This document shows, in pieces, positions 51,228-59,964 of a stretch of DNA of 64,000 nt. The position numbers were made by a program, and so were the translations under genes. A model generated the notes under the pieces. That model made no database searches, was not told the DNA's origin, and saw only the letters and a list, made by a program, of their open reading frames with translations. The DNA lies in assembly GCF_001428625.1 (NCBI RefSeq), contig NZ_LMIE01000001.1:327204-391203 (forward strand), written 5' to 3'. The first letter of the stretch is position 1. Every line of letters starts with the position of its first letter. This DNA is from Hydrogenophaga sp. Root209 (GTDB lineage Bacteria > Pseudomonadota > Gammaproteobacteria > Burkholderiales > Burkholderiaceae_C).

Positions 51228-52652
51228 ATGAACGCCCCCACCGCCCACAGCCACCTGGCCCCGCAAGTCCTCCAGCGCGTGGTGCCACCCGAACTGCTCG
51301 CGGCCCTGCAGGCGCGCTTTGGCTCGCAGTATTCCACCGCCCTGGTGGTGCGCGAGCAGCACGGCCGCGACGAGTCGGTGTACGAGGTGCCGCCGCCGGC
51401 CGCGGTGGTGTTTGCCCAGAACACACAAGACGTGGCCGACGCGGTGAAGCTGGCCGCGGCGCACCGCGTACCGGTGATTCCGTTCGGCGTGGGTTCGTCG
51501 CTCGAAGGCCACCTGCTCGCGGTGCAGGGCGGCATCAGCATCGACGTGAGCCGCATGAACGAGGTGCTCGCCATCAACGCCGAAGACCTGACCGTGACGG
51601 TGCAGCCGGGCGTGACGCGCAAGGCGGTCAACGAAGCGGTGAAGAGTGAAGGCCTGTTCTTTCCGATCGACCCCGGTGCCGACGCGTCCATCGGCGGCAT
51701 GGCCGCCACGCGCGCCAGCGGCACGAACGCGGTGCGCTACGGCACCATGCGCGAGAACGTGCTGGCGCTCGAGGTGGTCACCGCCAGCGGGGAAGTGATC
51801 CGCACCGGCACGCGCGCCAAGAAGAGCAGCGCGGGCTACGACCTCACGCGCCTGATGGTGGGCAGCGAAGGCACGCTGGGCGTGATCACCGAGGTCACGC
51901 TCAAGCTCTACCCGCTGCCCGAGGCGATCTCGGCCGCGACCTGCTCGTTCCCCACCATCGAGGCCGCCGTGCGCACCGTGATCCAGGTGATCCAGCTCGG
52001 CGTGCCGATTGCGCGCTGCGAGCTGATCGACCACAACACCGTGCGCATGGTCAACGCGCACAGCAAGCTCGGCCTGCGTGAAGAAAACATGCTGCTCATG
52101 GAGTTCCACGGCTCTCCCGCGAGCGTGAAGGAGCAGGCCGAGACGGTGCAGGAGATCGCGGCCGACTTCGGTGGCCAGGCCTTCGAATGGGCCGTCACCC
52201 CCGAAGAACGCACCCGCCTGTGGACCGCGCGGCACAACGCGTATTTCGCCGCCATCCAGAGCAAGCCCGGCTGCCGCGCGATCAGCACCGACACCTGTGT
52301 GCCCATCAGCCGCCTGGCCGACTGCCTGCTGGACTCGGTGACCGAGGCCGACGCGGCCGGCCTGCCCTACTTCCTGGTCGGCCACGTGGGCGACGGCAAT
52401 TTTCACTTCGGCTACCTGATCGACCCGACCAAGCCGGAAGAACACACGCTGGCCGAAGAGCTCAACCACAAGCTGGTGGCGCGCGCGCTGAGCCTGGAGG
52501 GCACCTGCACCGGCGAGCACGGTGTGGGCCTGCACAAGATGGCGTTTCTGCTCACCGAAGCCGGCAGCGGCGCGGTGGACATGATGCGCACCATCAAGCG
52601 CGCCCTCGACCCGGACAACATCATGAATCCGGGGAAGATCTTCTCGATGTGA
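51228..52652 (+). CDS. FAD-linked D-lactate dehydrogenase-like oxidoreductase
   Basis: The 474-residue flavoprotein has the PCMH-type FAD domain (VIPFGVGSSLEGHLLAVQGGISIDVSRMNEV and the PGADASIGGMAATRASGTNAVRYGTMREN segment, with the FAD-contacting glycines) and the C-terminal oxidase domain ending GTCTGEHGVGLHKMAFL and DPDNIMNPGKIF. It resembles cytochrome-linked D-lactate dehydrogenases and glycolate oxidase subunit GlcD; a D-2-hydroxyacid is the likely substrate. No GlcE/GlcF partner adjoins, which favours D-lactate. Confidence 0.88.
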   Translation: MNAPTAHSHLAPQVLQRVVPPELLAALQARFGSQYSTALVVREQHGRDESVYEVPPPAAVVFAQNTQDVADAVKLAAAHRVPVIPFGVGSSLEGHLLAVQGGISIDVSRMNEVLAINAEDLTVTVQPGVTRKAVNEAVKSEGLFFPIDPGADASIGGMAATRASGTNAVRYGTMRENVLALEVVTASGEVIRTGTRAKKSSAGYDLTRLMVGSEGTLGVITEVTLKLYPLPEAISAATCSFPTIEAAVRTVIQVIQLGVPIARCELIDHNTVRMVNAHSKLGLREENMLLMEFHGSPASVKEQAETVQEIAADFGGQAFEWAVTPEERTRLWTARHNAYFAAIQSKPGCRAISTDTCVPISRLADCLLDSVTEADAAGLPYFLVGHVGDGNFHFGYLIDPTKPEEHTLAEELNHKLVARALSLEGTCTGEHGVGLHKMAFLLTEAGSGAVDMMRTIKRALDPDNIMNPGKIFSM

Positions 52653-52754
52653 ACGGGCACCGCCTGCGGTGCCGCGCCTGCGGCATCAAAGGCCGCACAG
52701 CCGCCCTGGCCTGGGTACGATGGCCCTCTCTTTTCACCACGGTACGGAGGTCAC

Positions 52755-53087
52755 ATGGCGGGTTGGTACGAAATGAAAAAGAACGACAAGGGTCAGTATT
52801 CGTTTGTCCTGAAGGCGGCGAACGGCGAGGTCGTTTTGCGCAGCGAGCTCTACGAGTCGCGCGCGGCCGCGGACAACGGGATCGCGTCGGTCCAGAAGAA
52901 CAGCCCGGTTGATTCAGCCTACACGCACAGCGACGCGTCGGATGGCCGGTTCTATTTCAACCTCAAGGCCGCCAACCACCAGATCATCGGCACCAGCCAG
53001 ATGTACAAAACAGCGGCCGCCCGACGCGCCGGCATGGAGTCGGTGCGCACGAATGGGCCGACCACGGCGGTCAAGAACGAGGCATGA
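52755..53087 (+). CDS. YegP-like DUF1508 protein with two tandem repeats
   Basis: The 110-residue protein contains two copies of the ~50-residue DUF1508 unit: GQYSFVLKAANGEVVLRSELYESRAAADNGIASVQKN and GRFYFNLKAANHQIIGTSQMYKTAAARRAGMESVRTN. This two-repeat form matches YegP of E. coli. It has no catalytic motif and is probably a small structural or stress-related protein. It converges on parB with a 28-nt gap. Confidence 0.9.
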   Translation: MAGWYEMKKNDKGQYSFVLKAANGEVVLRSELYESRAAADNGIASVQKNSPVDSAYTHSDASDGRFYFNLKAANHQIIGTSQMYKTAAARRAGMESVRTNGPTTAVKNEA

Positions 53088-53115
53088 GGGGCCGATCGGA
53101 CGATTGCCCGATCGC

Positions 53116-54030
53116 TCAATGTCCGCCGCGCAGCTTGTCGATCAGCCCGTTGAGGGCGTCCAGCGATCCGAACTGGATGGCGATCTCGCCCATCTCTTCG
53201 ATGCGGCCGTGCCGCTTGACGCGCTTTTTCACACGCACCTCCACCTCGGCCATCAGCAGGTCGGCCAGCTCTTCTTCCACGCGGCGGATGTCGCGCGACT
53301 TGTCTTTCTTGAGCTTTTGCGGCGACAGCGCGAATTCGGCGCCCAGCTTCTTCACCAGGCTCTCGGCCTCGCGCACCGACATCTTTTTCGCCGCGATCTG
53401 GTTGCCGGCGGTGATCTGGGTGGCTTTGTCCAGCGCCAGCAAGGCGCGCGCGTGGCCCATGTCCAGGTCGCCGGCCATCAGCATGGTCTGCACCGGATCG
53501 GCGAGTTGCAGCAGGCGCAACAGGTTGCTGGCGGCGCTGCGCGAGCGGCCCACAGCCTGGGCGGCTTGTTCGTGAGTGAGCCCAAACTCCTTCACCAGGC
53601 GTTGCAGGCCGTGGGCTTCCTCCAGCGGGTTCAGGTCTTCGCGCTGGATGTTCTCGATCAGGGCCATGGCCGCGGCCGACTCGTCGGGTACGTCTCGCAC
53701 CAGCACCGGCACGCTGTCCAGCCCCGCCAGCTTCGACGCGCGGAAGCGGCGCTCGCCGGCAATGATCTCAAATTTGCCGGCGTTCGGGCCGGCGGCCAGC
53801 TGGCGCACCAGGATTGGCTGCATCACACCCTGGACCTTGATGCTCTCGGCCAGTTCGTACAGCGCGCCCTCGTCCATGCGGGTGCGCGGCTGGTACTGGC
53901 CCGCCACCAGCTCGGTGAGAAGCAGGCTTGACGGCAAGCTGCCGGTGTCCGCCGGCGCGCTGTCCACCACCTTGGGGCCCAGCAGGGCTTCGAGTCCACG
54001 GCCGAGGCCCTTGGGTTTTTTGGTGACCAT
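53116..54030 (-). CDS. parB: Chromosome partitioning protein ParB (Spo0J)
   Basis: The 304-residue protein binds parS, spreads along DNA and segregates the origin. Residues 1-15 (KPKGLGRGLEALLG) are the usual ParB start; the CTPase/nuclease-like domain holds GAGERRFRAS (here IIAGERRFRASKLAGLD, near residue 95) and ENIQREDLNPLEEA; the helix-turn-helix follows (GLTHEQAAQAVGRSRSAASNLLRLLQL), and a C-terminal dimerisation domain ends the protein. ATG 54030 begins the conserved start. Four parS sites lie 0.6-3.3 kb away. It is separated from parA only by a small hydrolase gene. Confidence 0.95.
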   Translation of the reverse strand: MVTKKPKGLGRGLEALLGPKVVDSAPADTGSLPSSLLLTELVAGQYQPRTRMDEGALYELAESIKVQGVMQPILVRQLAAGPNAGKFEIIAGERRFRASKLAGLDSVPVLVRDVPDESAAAMALIENIQREDLNPLEEAHGLQRLVKEFGLTHEQAAQAVGRSRSAASNLLRLLQLADPVQTMLMAGDLDMGHARALLALDKATQITAGNQIAAKKMSVREAESLVKKLGAEFALSPQKLKKDKSRDIRRVEEELADLLMAEVEVRVKKRVKRHGRIEEMGEIAIQFGSLDALNGLIDKLRGGH

Positions 54031-54047
54031 GGGTCGTCTTTCGAAAG

Positions 54048-54596
54048 TCAGAGGTTCATGAGTTCGGCGAGCACCGCGTGCCCGGCAGGCCAGTCGCCCA
54101 GGCCGGACTCGGCGTTGATGTGGCCGGCCTCGCCCAGGTCCACAAAGCGCGAACCCCAAGCCATGGCCAAGGCCTGCGCACGCTCGAAACTGCAGTACGG
54201 GTCGTTGCGGCTGCCCACCAGCACGCTGGGGAACGGCAAGCGCTGCATGGGAATGGGCGACCAACTGGGCAGCACGGGGCGCATTTCCTCCCGCTCGGCG
54301 TCCCCTGGCGCGACCAGCAGCGCCGCTTTCACGCGCGCCGTGTTCTGTGAATGCGCGGCCCACGCCGCGGCGTGCAGGCAGCCCAGGCTGTGCGCCACGA
54401 GCACGGCGGGTTCGTCGCAGGTGAACAGCACTTCTTCCAGCTGGGCGATCCAGTCACCACGGCGCGGTTGCATCCAGTCGTGCTGGTCCACCCGTCGGTA
54501 ACCATGGCTGTTTTCCCAAAGGCTTTGCCAGTGGTCGGGGCCGCTGTTCTGCCAGCCGGGAAGGGTAAGGACGTTCTGAGGTTTCACGTGAAACAA
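54048..54596 (-). CDS. RBBP9/YdeN-family serine hydrolase between parA and parB
   Basis: The 182-residue alpha/beta hydrolase has the family start NVLTLPGWQNSGPDHWQSLWE, nucleophile elbow VAHSLGC (serine about residue 70), and an acidic/His pair in VGSRNDPY and GEAGHINAESGLGDW. The ester or peptide substrate is unknown. The start is TTG 54596 or GTG 54587; both lie within the parS site at 54580-54595, so the first residues (FHVK) are the parS sequence read in frame. It is 8 nt after parA and 17 nt before parB. Confidence 0.8.
   Translation of the reverse strand: MFHVKPQNVLTLPGWQNSGPDHWQSLWENSHGYRRVDQHDWMQPRRGDWIAQLEEVLFTCDEPAVLVAHSLGCLHAAAWAAHSQNTARVKAALLVAPGDAEREEMRPVLPSWSPIPMQRLPFPSVLVGSRNDPYCSFERAQALAMAWGSRFVDLGEAGHINAESGLGDWPAGHAVLAELMNL
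54580..54595. promoter_or_regulatory. parS centromere site (15/16 match)
   Basis: The sequence GGTTTCACGTGAAACA differs from the consensus TGTTTCACGTGAAACA only in the first base. It covers the start codon of the hydrolase gene between parA and parB. ParB binds here to load the partition complex. Confidence 0.93.
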
Positions 54597-54604
54597 CCTG
54601 GAGT

Positions 54605-55375
54605 TCAGAGCTTGCCGATGCGCGCCACCATCTCGGACGCGAAGGCCACAAAGGCCTGGCTGCCCCGGGCGGCTGGATCAAAGATGACGCCGGGGAGGCC
54701 ATAGCTCGGCGCTTCGGCCAGGCGCACGTTGCGCGGGATCACGGTGTCGAACACCTTGTCTCCGAAGTGGGCCTTGAGCTGGTCGCTCACCTGTTGCTGC
54801 AGGGTGATGCGCGGGTCGAACATGACGCGCAGCAGGCCGATGATGGCCAGGTCCTTGTTCAGGTTGGCGTGCACCTGCTTGATGGTGTTGACCAGATCGG
54901 TCAGGCCCTCGAGCGCGAAGTACTCGCACTGCATGGGCACGATCACCCCGTGGGCGGCGCACAGGCCGTTGAGCGTGAGCATGCTCAAGGATGGCGGGCA
55001 ATCGATCAGCACGAAGTCGTAGCTGTCCAGCACCTCGGCCAACGCGGTCTTCAGGCGCTTCTCGCGCCGCTCGACCTCCACCAGCTCGACCTCGGCGCCC
55101 GCCAGCTCGCGGTTGGCGCCGAGCACGTGGTAGCCGCACTTCTCCGAGAACACCGCCGCCTCGGCCACCGAGGCCGACTCCAGCAGCACGTCGTACACCG
55201 ACAGCGCCATTTGCCGCTTGTCCACGCCCGAGCCCATGGTGGCGTTGCCCTGCGGGTCGAGGTCGACCATCAACACACGCTGGCCCACTTTGGCCAGGCC
55301 GGCGGCCAGATTCACCGTGGTGGTGGTCTTGCCGACGCCGCCCTTCTGATTCGCCACACAAAAGATCTTGGCCAT
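54605..55375 (-). CDS. parA: Chromosome partitioning ATPase ParA (Soj)
   Basis: The 256-residue ATPase has the deviant Walker A KGGVGKTTT (residues 11-19) near the N terminus, the MVDLDPQGNAT switch region and FVLIDCPPSL. It binds nucleoid DNA as an ATP dimer, and ParB stimulates its ATPase to drive origin segregation. It lies in the canonical order with rsmG, lysE and parB. The gene lacks an N-terminal DNA-binding extension, as in chromosomal Soj proteins. Confidence 0.96.
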   Translation of the reverse strand: MAKIFCVANQKGGVGKTTTTVNLAAGLAKVGQRVLMVDLDPQGNATMGSGVDKRQMALSVYDVLLESASVAEAAVFSEKCGYHVLGANRELAGAEVELVEVERREKRLKTALAEVLDSYDFVLIDCPPSLSMLTLNGLCAAHGVIVPMQCEYFALEGLTDLVNTIKQVHANLNKDLAIIGLLRVMFDPRITLQQQVSDQLKAHFGDKVFDTVIPRNVRLAEAPSYGLPGVIFDPAARGSQAFVAFASEMVARIGKL

Positions 55376-55381
55376 GCGTGC

Positions 55382-55996
55382 TTACTTTGAAATGGCCAGC
55401 TTGATGCCGAAGCCGATGAGGAAGACGCCCGCGACCTTCTCCAGCACCCGGCCGATGATCGGGTTGGCGCGCATGCGCTCGGCCAGAAAGTGGGTGAGCA
55501 GGGTCACCGCCAGGCCGTAGGCGAAGGTGAGCACTGCGATGGTGGCGGCCATAGCGCCGAAGGTGACCAGACCCTGGTGGCGGGCCGGGTCCACGAACAG
55601 CGGGAAGAAGGCCATGTAGAACACGATGGCCTTGGGGTTGAGCAGGGTGATGACGAGGGCTTGCTGGAAATACTGGCGCGGGCGGATGTTGAGGATGGGT
55701 GCGCCGCCGGGCTTGGCGGTGAGCATCCTGAATCCCAACCAGGCCAGGTAGGCGGCGCCCAGCCACTGCACGGCGCTGAAGGCCGCCGGGTAGGCCGCCA
55801 GCAAGGCCGCCACACCGGCCACGGCCAGCCACATCAGCACCTGATCACCGGCGATCACGCCCAGGGTGGCAGCCAGCCCGCCTGAAATGCCGCCCTTGCC
55901 CGTGGAGGTGACCAGCGCCAGATTGCCCGGTCCGGGAATGAGCAGGAACACGACGATGGCGGCGACGAAAGCGCCGTAGTCTGCAATGCCGAACAT
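55382..55996 (-). CDS. LysE/RhtB-family amino-acid exporter
   Basis: The 204-residue membrane protein has six hydrophobic helices and the LysE family motifs: the start GAFVAAIVVFLLIPGPGNLALV with the PGPG signature, and ALVITLLNPKAIVFYMAFFPLF. Members export amino acids or homoserine lactones. It is inserted between rsmG and parA, 6 nt before parA, and probably shares their transcript. Confidence 0.9.
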   Translation of the reverse strand: MFGIADYGAFVAAIVVFLLIPGPGNLALVTSTGKGGISGGLAATLGVIAGDQVLMWLAVAGVAALLAAYPAAFSAVQWLGAAYLAWLGFRMLTAKPGGAPILNIRPRQYFQQALVITLLNPKAIVFYMAFFPLFVDPARHQGLVTFGAMAATIAVLTFAYGLAVTLLTHFLAERMRANPIIGRVLEKVAGVFLIGFGIKLAISK

Positions 55997-56075
55997 GGAG
56001 AACCCCCGGGAAGTGGAGGGTCGAGTTTACGTGAAGGGTTTTGGAGTCACGGCGGCGATCGGCGCGCCGTGTTGC

Positions 56076-56750
56076 TCAGGCCACAGCCATGGGCCCTGGG
56101 CGCATCCAGACGATGCAACGCTCGGCGTCCAGCCCGGGCACCTGGAGCTGTTCCACGTGAAACACATCCACCCTCCCGGCTTCGGACGCCAGTGTGGCGA
56201 GCTCGTCGCCAGGGTGTTTTCCCTTCATGGCCATCCAGATGCCACCGGGCATGAGCGCGCCTTGTGACCAGTTGGTGAAGTCGACCAGCGAGGCGAAGGC
56301 CCGCGAGCACACGACGTCAAAGCCCTGCCCCGACAGGGCGTTGAGACTCTCCACCCGGGCGTGCAGCCCGCGCAGGTTGGGCAACTTCAGGGTGGCGGCC
56401 GCCTGCTGGATGAAGGCTGCCTTTTTGGCCACCGTGTCCACGCAGGTCACGTCCATCTGTGGGCAGGCAATGGCGATCACCACGCCGGGCAAGCCGCCGC
56501 CGGAGCCCACGTCGAGCAGCCTGACCGACCGATCGCCCACCTGTTGAAGCAAAGGCTTGATGGCCGCCAGGCTGTCCAGCAGGTGGTGGGTCATCATCTC
56601 TTCGGGCAAGCGCACGGCCGTGAGGTTGTAGACCTTGTTCCATTTCTGGAGCAGGCCCAGGTAGTCAAGCAACAGGTCGACCTGGCGCGCGTCGAGCGCG
56701 AGCTGGAGCGACTGCAGGCCGGCCTGCAGGGTGGTCCTCAAATCGCTCAT
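56076..56750 (-). CDS. rsmG: 16S rRNA (guanine-N7) methyltransferase RsmG
   Basis: The 224-residue enzyme methylates G527 of 16S rRNA. The SAM-binding motif [16 protein letters not shown] (about residue 78) and [12 protein letters not shown] near residue 147 match RsmG. The ATG overlaps the mnmG stop by 4 nt (ATGA). A near-consensus parS at 56149-56164 lies in its 3' half and is translated as FHVE. Confidence 0.95.
   Translation of the reverse strand: MSDLRTTLQAGLQSLQLALDARQVDLLLDYLGLLQKWNKVYNLTAVRLPEEMMTHHLLDSLAAIKPLLQQVGDRSVRLLDVGSGGGLPGVVIAIACPQMDVTCVDTVAKKAAFIQQAAATLKLPNLRGLHARVESLNALSGQGFDVVCSRAFASLVDFTNWSQGALMPGGIWMAMKGKHPGDELATLASEAGRVDVFHVEQLQVPGLDAERCIVWMRPGPMAVA
56149..56164. promoter_or_regulatory. 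parS centromere site (15/16 match)
   Basis: TGTTCCACGTGAAACA differs from consensus at one base (C for T at position 5). It lies inside the rsmG coding region, about 1.6 kb from the first parS. Confidence 0.88.
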
Positions 56751-58720
56751 GCTTCCAGATCCGCCGCCACGGGCAAGGTGGCAAAACCCTTGAAGCCACC
56801 CTTCTTCAAATGGATCAGCAGCAGAGAGATGCTCGCGGGGGTGATGCCCGAAATCCGCGAAGCCTGACCCAGCGTCTCGGGCCGGTGTTTGGCCAGCTTC
56901 TGCCGCGCCTCGAACGACAAGGCCGTCACCTGCAGATAGTCCAGATCGCTCGGCAGCTTCAAGCCCTCGAAGTGCGAGGCCCGCTCCACTTCGTTCTTCT
57001 GGCGGTCGATGTAGCCCGAGTACTTGGCCGCAATTTCCACCTGCTCCACCACCGGCTCCAGCAGATCGCCCAGTGTTTCACGTGAAACATCGGGGCCCGC
57101 GTACTTGCCGGCATCGAGCCCCACCAGCTCGGCGTAGGCCACACCGGGGCGGCGCAGCAGGTCGAACAGGTTGTGTTCGTGTTCGATGGCCTTGCCCAGC
57201 ACCCGCTCCGATTCGGCCGCGGGCAAGCTGCGCGGGTTCACCCAGGTGGCTTTGAGGCGTTCTGTTTCACGTGAAACAGCATCGCGCTTGCGACAGAAGG
57301 CGTCCCACTGTGAGTCGCCCACCAGGCCCATGCGACGACCCGCTTCGGTCAGGCGCATGTCGGCGTTGTCCTCGCGCAGCTGCAGGCGGAACTCGGCCCG
57401 GCTGGTGAACATGCGGTAAGGCTCGGTCACGCCCTGGGTGATGAGGTCGTCCACCAGCACGCCGAGATAGGCCTCGTCGCGGCGCGGCAGCCAGGCGTCC
57501 TCACCCCGGCACTGCAGCGCGGCATTGATGCCGGCGAACATGCCCTGCGCCGCCGCCTCTTCGTAGCCCGTGGTGCCGTTGATCTGGCCCGCGAAGAACA
57601 GGCCCTGGATCTGTTTGGTCTCGAAGCTGCTCTTGAGCGAGCGCGGGTCGAAGTAGTCGTATTCGATGGCGTAGCCCGGACGCAGGATGTGCGCGTTCTC
57701 CAGGCCCTTCATGCTGCGCACCAGTTGGTACTGGATATCGAACGGCAGGCTGGTGGAGATGCCGTTGGGGTAGACCTCGTGGGTGGTCAGGCCTTCGGGC
57801 TCCAGAAAGATCTGGTGGCTGTCCTTGTCGGCAAAACGGTTGATCTTGTCTTCCACGCTCGGGCAATAGCGCGGGCCCACGCCCTCGATCTTGCCGGTGA
57901 ACATGGGGCTGCGGTCGAAGCCGGAGCGGATGATGTCGTGCGTGCGCTCGTTGGTGTGCGTGATCCAGCACGGCACCTGCCGCGGGTGCATGGCCGTGTT
58001 GCCCATGAAGCTGAACACCGGCACGGGTTTGTCGGCATTCATGCCGCCGGGCACGCCGTCGCCGGGCTGTTCGGTGCACTGGCTGTAATCGATGCTGCGG
58101 CCGTCCAGGCGCGGCGGCGTGCCGGTTTTCAGGCGCCCCTGCGGCAGCTTGAGCTCTTTCAGGCGCGCCGAGAGCGAGACCGCGGGTGGGTCACCCGCGC
58201 GGCCGGCCGCGTAGTTGTTCAAGCCCACATGGATCTTGCCGTCGAGGAAGGTGCCGGCGGTCAGCACCACGGTGCGGCTGCGAAAGCGGATACCCACTTG
58301 CGTCACGGCGCCCACCACGCGGTCACCTTCGACCATCAGGTCGTCCACCGCCTGCTGGAACAGCCAGAGGTTGGGCTGGTTCTCCAGCATGCGGCGGATC
58401 GCGGCCTTGTAGAGCACGCGGTCGGCCTGGGCGCGGGTGGCGCGCACGGCCGGGCCCTTGGAGCTGTTCAAGATGCGGAATTGGATGCCGCCTTCGTCGG
58501 TGGCCAGCGCCATGGCGCCGCCCATGGCGTCCACCTCTTTCACCAGGTGGCCCTTGCCGATGCCGCCGATGCTGGGGTTGCAGCTCATCTGGCCCAGGGT
58601 CTCGATGTTGTGGGTCAGCAGCAGCGTCTTGCTGCCCATCCGCGCAGCCGCGAGCGCGGCTTCGGTGCCGGCGTGGCCGCCGCCAACGACGATGACGTCA
58701 AATTCCTGGGGGTACAACAT
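56747..58720 (-). CDS. mnmG: tRNA uridine 5-carboxymethylaminomethyl modification enzyme MnmG
   Basis: The 657-residue FAD protein works with MnmE to modify the wobble uridine of certain tRNAs. The FAD site [19 protein letters not shown] (residues ~11-29), [23 protein letters not shown], and the C-terminal helical domain ([30 protein letters not shown]) match the family throughout. ATG 58720 begins [15 protein letters not shown]; an upstream extension is not conserved. Two perfect parS sites lie inside the gene and read as VSRET. Confidence 0.96.
   Translation of the reverse strand: MLYPQEFDVIVVGGGHAGTEAALAAARMGSKTLLLTHNIETLGQMSCNPSIGGIGKGHLVKEVDAMGGAMALATDEGGIQFRILNSSKGPAVRATRAQADRVLYKAAIRRMLENQPNLWLFQQAVDDLMVEGDRVVGAVTQVGIRFRSRTVVLTAGTFLDGKIHVGLNNYAAGRAGDPPAVSLSARLKELKLPQGRLKTGTPPRLDGRSIDYSQCTEQPGDGVPGGMNADKPVPVFSFMGNTAMHPRQVPCWITHTNERTHDIIRSGFDRSPMFTGKIEGVGPRYCPSVEDKINRFADKDSHQIFLEPEGLTTHEVYPNGISTSLPFDIQYQLVRSMKGLENAHILRPGYAIEYDYFDPRSLKSSFETKQIQGLFFAGQINGTTGYEEAAAQGMFAGINAALQCRGEDAWLPRRDEAYLGVLVDDLITQGVTEPYRMFTSRAEFRLQLREDNADMRLTEAGRRMGLVGDSQWDAFCRKRDAVSRETERLKATWVNPRSLPAAESERVLGKAIEHEHNLFDLLRRPGVAYAELVGLDAGKYAGPDVSRETLGDLLEPVVEQVEIAAKYSGYIDRQKNEVERASHFEGLKLPSDLDYLQVTALSFEARQKLAKHRPETLGQASRISGITPASISLLLIHLKKGGFKGFATLPVAADLEA
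57074..57089. promoter_or_regulatory. parS centromere site (perfect 16-mer)
   Basis: TGTTTCACGTGAAACA, identical to the consensus, lies inside mnmG and is read as DVSRETL in frame. Confidence 0.96.
57263..57278. promoter_or_regulatory. parS centromere site (perfect 16-mer)
   Basis: A second perfect TGTTTCACGTGAAACA in mnmG, 189 bp from the previous one, read as AVSRETE. The spacing allows ParB spreading from both. Confidence 0.96.
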
Positions 58721-58929
58721 GGTGGTGATCGCTTCCGGGGGTGCAGCCAGCCCGGCGCCCCGGGCAACCCGGGATTGTCCCACCGTTGCGCCTTTTCTGC
58801 CCTGCCCCGCCATCCGGTCAACGCAGGAGGTGCGTCGGCACCAGCGCGACGCCCGGATGGCGGTGACGCCAGCGAATTCCTAACCTGAACGCCAGCCCAT
58901 TCCCCGGGCAGACCACAGGAAGGATTCGC

Positions 58930-59340
58930 ATGAAAACACACTGGCTCGCGGCCTCCGCTGCGCTCGCCTGCTTCAACGCTCAAGCCGGCGCCGGCTTCAT
59001 GTTCGGCATCAGCCACAACTTTGGCGGCGACACCAGCGTCACCTTCAAGATTCTGTCTTCGGACCGCCGCAACAAGCCGGTGCTGGCCGCGGGCGTGAGC
59101 TTCTTCCCCGGCGACGGCCGCCGGATCGGCCTGGACGTGGGTGTGGGCTACAGCTTGCGGCGCACCACCGTCACCTTCAGCCGCGACCTGGTCATGGAGC
59201 GTTTCCAGGTCGCTTGGGGACTGTCAAGCACCCGCTGCCCGCCCGCACCCGCCCCTTCGCCGGCCCCGGCACTGGCAGCATCCCCGTCTCCACCACCCCC
59301 TGAGCCCGAGGACGACGGATTCTTCAACAGCGTCTTCTGA
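58930..59340 (+). CDS. Small exported hypothetical protein with proline-rich tail
   Basis: The 136-residue protein has a signal peptide (MKTHWLAASAALACFNAQA, cleavage about residue 19), a beta-rich mid-part with glycine and aromatic repeats (GLDVGVGYSLRRTTVTFSRDLVM), and a proline/alanine/serine-rich end (APAPSPAPALAASPSPPPPEPE). This looks like a small secreted or outer-membrane-associated protein, but no family is recognised. It is divergent from mnmG with a 209-nt gap holding no other gene. AGGA lies upstream of ATG 58930. Confidence 0.65.
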   Translation: MKTHWLAASAALACFNAQAGAGFMFGISHNFGGDTSVTFKILSSDRRNKPVLAAGVSFFPGDGRRIGLDVGVGYSLRRTTVTFSRDLVMERFQVAWGLSSTRCPPAPAPSPAPALAASPSPPPPEPEDDGFFNSVF

Positions 59341-59363
59341 TCGAAGGCCACGACAATGGGCGG

Positions 59364-59954
59364 ATGAGCACACCCCTACCTCTCCTCGTTTTCGCAGGCA
59401 GCACCCGCAGCCAATCCTTCAACCGAAAGCTGGCCACCGTCGCCGCCGACCGTGCCCAGGCCGAAGGCGCCCAGGTCACCCACATCGAACTGGCCGACTT
59501 CGATCTGCCGATCTACAACGCCGACCTGGAAGCGCGCGGCACGCCCGCGGCCGCCGTCAAGCTCAAGGAGCTCTTCCACGCCCACCCGGCCTGGATCATC
59601 GCTTCGCCCGAGTACAACGGCAGCTACACCGCGCTGCTGAAAAACACCATCGACTGGGTCTCCAGCCCCATCAAGGGCGACCCGCTCTGGTCCAGCGGCA
59701 CCAAGCCGTTTACCGGCAAGGTGGTGGGCCTGCTGAGCGCCTCGCCCGGCGCCCTGGGTGGCCTGCGAAGCTTGTCGCACCTCACTCCCTTGCTCCTGAA
59801 TCTGGAGTGCTGGGTGGCGCCGAAGCAGTTTGCGCTTTCTCGGGCAGGTGAAGCCTTCGACCCCGACGGCCAACTGGCCACCGAAGCTGCGCGCAACGCC
59901 GTGCACGGCGTGGTGGACCAGGTTCTGTGGGCCGGTCAGCGCCTGCGGCCCTGA
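59364..59954 (+). CDS. NADPH-dependent FMN reductase family protein
   Basis: The 196-residue flavodoxin-fold protein has the FMN phosphate loop in GSTRSQSFNRKLA (about residue 12) and the family motif PEYNGSYTALLKNTIDWVS (about residue 75). Relatives are chromate, azo-dye and quinone reductases using NADPH. It starts 23 nt after the small exported protein and converges on the acvB gene with a 10-nt gap. The substrate is unknown. Confidence 0.88.
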   Translation: MSTPLPLLVFAGSTRSQSFNRKLATVAADRAQAEGAQVTHIELADFDLPIYNADLEARGTPAAAVKLKELFHAHPAWIIASPEYNGSYTALLKNTIDWVSSPIKGDPLWSSGTKPFTGKVVGLLSASPGALGGLRSLSHLTPLLLNLECWVAPKQFALSRAGEAFDPDGQLATEAARNAVHGVVDQVLWAGQRLRP

Positions 59955-59964
59955 GGACGCAGGC

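Noticed and set aside
52653-52754. Hairpin GGCACCG-cctg-CGGTGCC after the FAD dehydrogenase gene
   Set aside because: The stem is short and no T-tract follows, so it is not claimed as a terminator.
54031-54363. Upstream in-frame extension of parB
   Set aside because: The added residues overlap the hydrolase gene and are not conserved; ParB starts at the KPKGLGRGLEALLG segment.
58721-58813. Upstream in-frame extension of mnmG
   Set aside because: The added residues are unrelated to MnmG; the family begins at the [15 protein letters not shown] segment.
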